Part shown: piece after piece, positions 57,781 to 64,000 of the stretch
How positions within the stretch are numbered: the first letter of the stretch is position 1
How the letters are laid out: every line of letters starts with the position of its first letter
Assembly: GCA_018873225.1 (NCBI GenBank)
Contig: JAEILZ010000007.1
Span: 1,054,001-1,118,000 of the forward strand
Origin: [Phialemoniopsis] sp. UDSM-2020
Lineage: Eukaryota; Ascomycota; Sordariomycetes; Thyridiales; Thyridiaceae
DNA length: 64,000 bases
Reading direction: 5' to 3'
Position numbers and translations under genes: made by a program
The notes under the pieces: model-generated
What the model saw: the letters and a program-made list of their open reading frames with translations, nothing else
Database searches by the model: none
What the model was told of the DNA's origin: nothing

Positions 57781-58689
57781 ATGACTGTCAAATTCATTCC
57801 GTATGCTCTTCATGCACTGGTCAACATGTCGGACACGAACCCCTCGGCCTCGGAATCAAAGCAATCGCTGGAACGACTCCTCGTCCACTTTCAAAAGGTG
57901 ATTCAGACGCGTGAAGGCGTCGACATCACTCTGCTATTTGCGACCGAATCTGTCCGCCTTCTAGCAGCACTTCTGCGGGCGTCTAGTAGCATCCGCCTAC
58001 CAGTGCGCTGGATCTTTGCATTAAGAACTCTACTCTCTCGAAGGGCCTCTATCTCGAAACTCGTGCCCTCTCAGTCTCTGGCTCACCTTGCGGCATCGGG
58101 GCGTCTGTCACTAGGCCAGGGCTCAGCCCGACTTGGGTCCCTCGTGTCGCTTTTGGAAGAATGGCAGATCTTGTCTCGACTGTTCGGGTCGGTTGATGTC
58201 TGGCTGTCAGCAAAATCTCTGATTTCGGCACATTTTCACAAGTCTTCAGAGGGAGATCATGGCACAACTCTTGACCTGTGGCACAGCTGGGTCAGGATTG
58301 CCCAGGCCCTATCAATGGGGTTCTTCCACGCATTCGAGGCATCTGCCTGGTTAGCCAATAAGAGGGTACTCCTTTGGTCGACAAATACACAACAAAAGCT
58401 CACGCTGTCTGCGGCACGTCTCTGGGCGGCATATGTCTTCTTCGATCTTTTGCGCCTATCCATCGAGAAGCAGCAACACGAGCAGCAAGTCAAGACTGGG
58501 GCAGAGGACAAGATGGCTGCAGAGGCTCAGAAGCGCCAATGGAGAAAGCAAGTTTACAACACACTAGGCTGGTTGCCATTGACGATCCACTGGTCTCTGC
58601 CCAACGGACTTCTTCCCGAGCCGGTAGCTGCTCTCATTGGCGTATATGCCACATTGATGCCCATGAGGGACCTCTGTAAGACGAATTAG
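57781..58689 (+). CDS. PEX11: PEX11-like peroxisomal membrane/proliferation protein
   Basis: This intronless gene encodes 302 residues; a second ATG at 57829 would remove 16 residues. There is no enzyme motif. The pattern fits fungal PEX11C-type proteins: an N-terminal helical region, a LEEWQILSRLFG segment, an ARLWAAYVFFDLLRL hydrophobic helix, a charged linker, then LGWLPLTIHWS and a final hydrophobic helix followed by a short polar tail. PEX11 proteins bind and reshape the peroxisome membrane and promote its elongation and division. Housekeeping PEX11 genes are usually not in metabolic clusters. Here it lies between TF4 and ALDH3, among oxidases with PTS1 ends, so a cluster-specific paralog is likely (inference). 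Confidence 0.78.
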   Translation: MTVKFIPYALHALVNMSDTNPSASESKQSLERLLVHFQKVIQTREGVDITLLFATESVRLLAALLRASSSIRLPVRWIFALRTLLSRRASISKLVPSQSLAHLAASGRLSLGQGSARLGSLVSLLEEWQILSRLFGSVDVWLSAKSLISAHFHKSSEGDHGTTLDLWHSWVRIAQALSMGFFHAFEASAWLANKRVLLWSTNTQQKLTLSAARLWAAYVFFDLLRLSIEKQQHEQQVKTGAEDKMAAEAQKRQWRKQVYNTLGWLPLTIHWSLPNGLLPEPVAALIGVYATLMPMRDLCKTN

Positions 58690-59155
58690 AGATGCGCAAC
58701 GCATGCACATTGATCGCTACTTAGAGAAGCAAATGAATATTGAACATACCATATAATACTCGAGATGCAAATGAACCTCGCCACCCCACCTTTGTGGCTT
58801 GAATGCGTCAAGTAATCATTGGCGTGTCCGCTGGTGCCTACGACACCAGCTTACAATGTAGTACTGGACTCCTGTGTGGCCCAGTGCCGGCCTAATAGGA
58901 CTTGCCAACCTGGGCTACCAAGCGAGATGCACCATATCAGGCCCCCACAACGGGTAGAATGTCCAAAGAGGAAAGGCCTCCTCTAAGGCGCCATGCGTCT
59001 AGCTCTCCTTACCGCTTTGCAAATAAAGTGCATTTCAAGCCCCATCTCCCCTCGCGCGAGCCATCGTCTCTCCTTCTGGACGATTCGAGGATACCAGACA
59101 GGACTTCGAAACGATCACTTCCTCTCAGCCTCAGCTCCCAGAGCTTAGCATCATC
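58690..59155. other. Intergenic between PEX11-like and ALDH3
   Basis: This 466 bp gap carries the ALDH3 promoter and leader. No gene is supported. Confidence 0.4.
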
Positions 59156-60838
59156 ATGTCTTCCGAATTATTCCAACAGCTCACTGCCCCTAATGGTGTG
59201 CAGTACACGCAGCCTCTAGGACTGTTCATCAATAATGAATGGGTGGCATCAAAGGATGATGAAAGGATCGCGTCAATCAACCCAACGTACGTAAGATGGC
59301 TCAAAATGTTTAAAATGTTCACGTTTACTGACCAGCATTTGTGTGCACAGTGACGAGTCGCAAATTTGTGTCGTTCACGGCGCTGGCCCCCGTGACATAG
59401 ATGATGCAGTCGCTGCTGCTCACAATGCCTTCGGCGGGGTCTGGAGAGATACAGACGCAACGGAACGTGGAACGTTGCTGTTCAAACTGGCGCAGTTGAT
59501 CGAGGAGAATGCTCACATACTCGCTTCGATTGAGACCTGGGACAATGGTTGGTGTCACCAGTGAAGCTCCAGCTCCATGTGCTAAGAATCTTTCTTAGGA
59601 AAGTCTTTTCAGGCAGCGAGGAACGAAGACTTGCCTGAGGCGATCGGAGTCATAAAATACTACGCTGGATGGGCTGATAAATTGACAGGGGAGGTGTTCG
59701 CGAACAACCCCCGCAAGCTGGCGTACACCGTCCGAGAGCCCATTGGGGTTTGTGGGAGTATCATCCCGTGGAACTTCCCCCTGTCCATGGCAGCTTACAA
59801 GCTCGGGCCTGCTGTCGCGGCTGGCAATACTGTTGTGTTGAAGATTGCGGAGCAGACCCCGTTATCCGCACTGTTTCTCGCTCAGCTCACCAAGGAAGCT
59901 GGCTTCCCCCCGGGCGTTGTGAACATCGTCAACGGATATGGCCGCAAGGCTGGAAATGCCCTTGTGGAGCACCCACTGGTAAACAAGATATCCTTTACTG
60001 GGTCAACACCAACCGGACGCGAGATCCTGCGTTCGGCATCAAAGACTATGAAGCGAGTTACGCTGGAGACGGGCGGGAAATCACCAATGATTGTGTTCGA
60101 TGATGCAGATCTCGATCTTGCTGTCGAGTGGGGTCACGTCGGAATCATGAGCAATCAAGGCCAAGTCTGCTCCGCTACAAGCCGCATTTTTGTCCAAGAT
60201 GCCATCTACGATGACTTCATCCGACACTTCAAGAAGAAGGTACAGTCGGTCAAGATCGGCGACCCATTCCAGGACGACACTTTCCAAGGCCCGCAGGTGA
60301 CCAGGTCCCAATTCGAGAAGGTGTTGTCCTACGTCGACTCGGGCAAGCAAGAGGGTGCGACACTGGCGCTCGGAGGCCAAGCTTTCAAGAATGTCCATGG
60401 ATCCCAAGGCTTGTTCGTCGAGCCGACCATTTTTACCGACGTCACGGAGAGCATGAGAGTGTTTTCGGAGGAAGTCTTTGGGCCCTTTGTTGTGATCTGT
60501 CGCTTCCAAACTGAGGAGGAGGCGATCAGTAAGTCGAACAACTCGATATTCGGCCTTGGGAGTGCCATCTTCACCGAGAATATTACAAAGGCCCATCGTG
60601 TGGCAAGGCGAATAGAAGCTGGAAGTATGTTGCCACCAGTCTGTCAAATACCATCCCCAGATTTTGTTACTAACTTTTCACTTTAGCTGTTTGGATCAAC
60701 AGCAGCAACGACGCGGATATAAGGGTCCCCTTTGGCGGCTACAAGCAGTCTGGTCTTGGTCATGAGTTGGGAGAGATGGGTATTCTCTCATACCTGAATA
60801 CCAAATCAGTCCATGTCAATCTTTCACCAAGGCTTTGA
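59156..60838 (+). CDS. Aldehyde dehydrogenase 3 (ALDH3), paralog of ALDH1
   Basis: Four exons, 59156-59286, 59351-59547, 59599-60624 and 60687-60838, encode 501 residues. Exons of 131, 197 and 152 bp match ALDH1 exactly; exon 3 (1026 bp) corresponds to ALDH1 exons 3 plus 4 (93+930), so ALDH1 has one extra intron. Motifs are IPWNFP, FTGSTPTGR, LETGGKSPM and the nucleophile in GQVCSATSR. The protein start (MSSELFQQLTAPNG) is also alike (MATQLFQELMAPNG). It oxidises an aldehyde with NAD(P)+; betaine-aldehyde-type or general substrates are plausible next to the choline-oxidase-like GMC2. It ends SPRL, a weak PTS1-like tail at best. Confidence 0.92.
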
Positions 60839-62142
60839 GGCCTTCCAGGCCAAGCAACGCGAAGTCGATAGCCCGAACTACAGCACGTTGACCGTCATAT
60901 GGATCACAAAAGCATGAAATAGACCATCATTAAAGTCAATGATGTTGCCTGTTGGTGTCTATCTCAGAGCCAATGAGGCGGTACGCATTGCAACCCGCAT
61001 TCATCGTCAGCGTGACAAACAGCAGCATACTACGTGATAGCACCGAGTCCAAGTGAAACCAAGGTTACCGAAGGATGGGTAATTTCCCCAAACGGTTTAC
61101 AAGACCCAAATGCAATGCAAGACACTGAGGAGTGTCTGCGTGGCAATCTTCAGCTGCTGTATTATTGGCACTGAACATCGGCGTGTGGCTAACAGACTGA
61201 CGGCGACGCCCTTTCAGATAGCCACCACCTTCATAGCAGCAACTGGCCTTGCAAACTATTCATAGATAAATTAACAGGCTCAAAGGCGCGATTGAATATT
61301 TAACAACGACCCCTCATTGCACAAGGCGTGTTGAACCTCCAGGGAACATCGATTCACTCCTATTGTGCGGCAACCCTACAACTATTGTGGGTGATTGCAA
61401 GCCAGCAGATGACATACCAGGTACGCTGGGCCTCCTGCACGGGCCGGGCCACGGGCGGCGCTCGCTTAGATGGAAGTGAATGGCAATTCTTCCTCTACTC
61501 CGCGCAGTACCACTTCGGCTGCCCATCAGGTGTGAGGATACATGGGTTATCGTGGACGACGCGCCCGCTTCTTTTGCCTGTTGTAGACAGTAGGCGACCC
61601 GTAGGCTAACTCGTGATCCACATGGCTGATCCTTAGCACCCGAGAGTCTGTATGTGCGCGGGCATGCAAGTTGGACCACACTAACTATCCTAACTATCTA
61701 GGCCAGGAAAACGTACTTGTATGCTCCCAATGTGCCCGCCCACATCCCTTGGCGGGTCTTGGGAGGGGGGACCCCTCGCACGCGCCTAGTCAGTACTCCA
61801 TTCTCACGCATTACTCACAAAACAGTTGCCTGTTCGGGCCAGAAGACGAGGGAGGTATCGTTTTCACCGTCTTTATATCAATTTATACAAGCAAAGATTA
61901 TTCCATGTTTATATAATGGTGCTAGCTATGTCTGTCCCCCATAGTCGTGGTGGTAAATCTTGGATCCAGAAAAGGTCAAAGAAATTCAATTCACGGTTAG
62001 AAATCATCTTCCAGCTTGGGCTATGCTTTTTCCACCTTCCGCATTGCGAAGGCTTGGCCCTTGACGACGGTCCATGCTAACCGCTGAATCTACACAGAAG
62101 CTTCGCATAAGGAGGGTGTGACATCCGGTACACAGCGATAAT
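60839..62142. other. Intergenic between ALDH3 and cupin 2
   Basis: This 1.3 kb gap contains GACCCCT elements at about 61308 and 61770. No gene, RNA or mobile element is recognised. Confidence 0.4.
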
Positions 62143-62493
62143 ATGGCTGCTCCAAACACGCCTCACGGCAAATGGGACTCGTTTCCCTGGGTCGACTTTC
62201 CCGAATACGCGGGCACAAAGTCGGTGATTTACCGTTCGAAGGACGGCAATGTTGTTGCGGGGGCTGCGCATGAGACTGGGAAGCACAACCTCGTGTATCC
62301 TTGCGACGAGTTCTTCATCGTCACAAAGGGTTGGGTCACTTGTGACGTGGTTGGCGGGGAGACATTCACGCTCAAGGAAGGAGAGGTGGTTTTTATGGAA
62401 AAGGGGACCGAGGTCAACTTTGAGTTTAGCGACGACTTTTACAATGTGGCTATATTCATCGGTAAAGATGGCCAAAAAGTATCTCTAGTATGA
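62143..62493 (+). CDS. Small cupin protein 2 (DUF861/Cupin_3 type)
   Basis: This intronless gene encodes 116 residues. It has the same blocks as cupin 1: PHGKWDSFPW at the N-terminus, YRSKDG, PCDEFFIVTKGW, GGETFTL and SDDF, with conservative changes between them. It lacks the ten-residue Ser/Gly-rich N-terminal extension of cupin 1. The family folds as a small beta barrel that may bind a metal or a small metabolite, and no reaction is assigned in fungi. There is no targeting signal. It lies downstream of ALDH3, whereas its paralog lies beside DAO1, so one copy has moved relative to the repeated module. Confidence 0.87.
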   Translation: MAAPNTPHGKWDSFPWVDFPEYAGTKSVIYRSKDGNVVAGAAHETGKHNLVYPCDEFFIVTKGWVTCDVVGGETFTLKEGEVVFMEKGTEVNFEFSDDFYNVAIFIGKDGQKVSLV

Positions 62494-63496
62494 ATTATCT
62501 TCTTTAGATCTACACAGTTTCACGACACTTCACCCGTTCACCCCACCTGCGCTACAACGCAGCCCAGAGGCAACTTTTGGAGATCTCAACGACAACCACG
62601 CAAGAGCCCCCCTCAGCACTGTGAAAATTCCAGTGGCGGAAACTTGATGTAATGCTCTGCTATCCCCTAGATAGCCGGAACAAATTCTCGTTTTAACAGT
62701 TGCCTTCTCCAGTAGGTGAACCCCTGTATAAATCCCTGTGATGGGCATATCATTGGTGATCAAAAACTGGAGATTCATTCCGGCCATCTAGGGAATACCT
62801 CAAAAAATATTCGTGTGGTGTGGGGTTCGGGAATTGTCCTGAAGTAGAAATGTTCTCATGTGGGCCAAGTGCGGGGAACCTAATGTGAGATACAGTCAGG
62901 TTTGATGCCGCTTGACCAACGATGTCTCGATTAGGATAACAGAAGACGAGATACATTCTGAGGACCGGTAGAAAAATAAGGTTGTCCGATCTTGAGACCG
63001 TAGTCAAGTCTGAGAGGAGCAATGAGATCACGGCAAGAAACTAGGTAGGTGATAAACACACTATGAGTAACCTGGTTCGGGCGGTGCTGAAGGATTGGGA
63101 ATTTGACGATGGATCAACATCGTACTCGGTCCCTGCTGTAAGACTCATACTTCAATGGAATTGAGAAGCAGAGAAGAACAAACGTTCCCAAAGGTTTATG
63201 AGATAGGAAAATACCCCTATCCCCCAACAGAGGATTCCTGGTACGTTATAACGTGGAGAAGTCTACCGCACGAAGAAGGCCAGAGTGCTATCAATGTAGC
63301 TTGGCTCGGTAGTGTGCGGGAAGGTGAAACCTGGAGAAAAGCGGAGGTCGTGCTCGTAGTGACGAGTAGATTTGATGCTAGTATAATGTACTGTGACTTG
63401 TTGGCTGCGGTCGAATACTTAAAGGACGTGGGAATCGCGTGACGTTCTACGTTGCCAATTTTGCCTCCCCCTCTAGGCTTCCTCGTGGTCGATTAA
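62494..63496. other. Intergenic with one unassigned open frame
   Basis: This 1.0 kb stretch holds the promoter of the right-edge cupin. A 95-codon plus-strand frame (63155-63442) starting with ATG has protein-like composition, but no family is recognised and no neighbouring exon could be joined. It could be a small hypothetical gene, a remnant or chance. Confidence 0.3.
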
Positions 63497-64000
63497 ATGA
63501 ACTCGCTCCGTATTGACAGGATGGGGAAAAATGATTTTCAAAGGCCAGAAATATTCTATATCCCGGCTACTAAATATGCTCCTAATAGCCCGCTTCCTGT
63601 TTTGATCTACCGCGATATCTTGCCGAAACCCGTCACTAGTGCATCTGTGTCAGAGTTCATAGAAGGCCACGGATGGCCACGGCAGGTACGCTCGTGCCCT
63701 CATTTCTCTACCTCCAACTTCGTTCTTGTTTCACTTTACACCTAGAGATGATTGATTAATAATAAGTCCCCTTAGGGCCCAATATGGGGACCTGTTGATA
63801 GACGCCACTTTCACCCCAATACTCACGAGTGCTATGGTGAGCTACCGAACGACTACGCATCTTGAAGCTAGAGAGGATGACTATACTGCGAGTTCAATAT
63901 AAACAACTAACAAGACATGCCAAGGCATTCTGAAGGGATCATCTCGGATCATGCTGGGCCTAGGCACCGGCGATACTGCGGACGGCTATAATGCAGAAGA
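63497..64000 (+). CDS. YjlB-like cupin protein, partial at right edge
   Basis: Exons 63497-63685, 63776-63836 and 63925 to beyond the window edge are inferred. The joined peptide reads YIPATKYAPNSPLPVLIYRD, then a HGWPRQGPIWGP segment, the metal-binding block HFHPNTHECYG (His-x-His-x4-Glu type) and GSSRIMLGLGTGD. This is the order seen in the YjlB family of cupins found in bacteria and fungi. Function is unassigned in the family. It is a different cupin type from cupins 1 and 2. The ATG at 63497 is the first in frame. The gene is cut by the window, not broken. Confidence 0.78.

Noticed and set aside
1..64000. Classical secondary metabolite cluster
   Set aside because: P450s, monooxygenase, MFS and regulators suggest it, but no PKS, NRPS, terpene synthase, DMATS or precursor peptide is visible; a catabolic cluster fits better.
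1..64000. Transposons, CRISPR arrays, tRNA or rRNA genes
   Set aside because: No transposase or reverse-transcriptase motifs, terminal repeats, spaced direct repeats or tRNA-like folds were noticed by eye; a dedicated scan was not possible.

Overview
The window is a filamentous ascomycete (Pezizomycotina, probably Sordariomycetes) chromosome segment. Evidence: multi-exon genes with 50-90 bp GT-AG introns, typical fungal families (Zn2Cys6 regulators, P450s, GMC oxidoreductases, NmrA-like proteins) and long intergenic promoters. I resolved exon structures by hand. All complete multi-exon models below have a total coding length divisible by three. No transposon, rRNA, tRNA or CRISPR array was recognised. 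There is no polyketide, peptide or terpene synthase anywhere in the window.

Layout, left part (0-34 kb): D-amino-acid-oxidase-like DAO1 (-) and cupin 1 (+), amino acid/amine permease APC1 (-), GMC oxidoreductase 1 (-), regulators TF1 (-) and TF5 (+), Baeyer-Villiger monooxygenase (-), aldehyde dehydrogenase ALDH1 (+), permease APC2 (+), a short-chain dehydrogenase (+), a cyclase/formamidase-like hydrolase (+), NmrA-like 1 (+), P450-1 (-) and regulator TF2 (+). Right part (35-64 kb): MFS transporter (-), FAD oxidoreductase DAO3 (-), succinate-semialdehyde-dehydrogenase-like ALDH2 (+), regulator TF3 (-), NmrA-like 2 (+), P450-2 (-), NmrA-like 3 (+), DAO2 (-), choline-oxidase-like GMC2 (-), regulator TF4 (-), a PEX11-like peroxisome proliferation protein (+), ALDH3 (+), cupin 2 (+), and the first exons of a YjlB-type cupin that runs off the right edge.

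The main observation is that this is one large oxidative cluster built from repeated parts. DAO-GMC-TF-ALDH occurs twice in the same order and orientation (0.5-20 kb and 50-61 kb). A convergent NmrA/P450 pair occurs twice. Two closely related cupins sit near the ends. Four paralogous regulators share an unusual N-terminal RFA motif. ALDH1 and ALDH3 share exon lengths exactly at both gene ends.

How the genes may work together (inference): permeases import an amine, amino acid or quaternary ammonium compound. Flavin oxidases ending in peroxisomal targeting tripeptides (DAO1 SRL, DAO2 ARL, DAO3 AKL, GMC2 SRL) oxidise it in peroxisomes, releasing H2O2. Aldehyde dehydrogenases, including a succinate semialdehyde type, carry the products towards central metabolism. 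The Baeyer-Villiger enzyme, P450s, SDR and cyclase-like hydrolase would process a carbon skeleton. The PEX11-like gene may enlarge the peroxisome pool under the same control. The substrate cannot be read from sequence.
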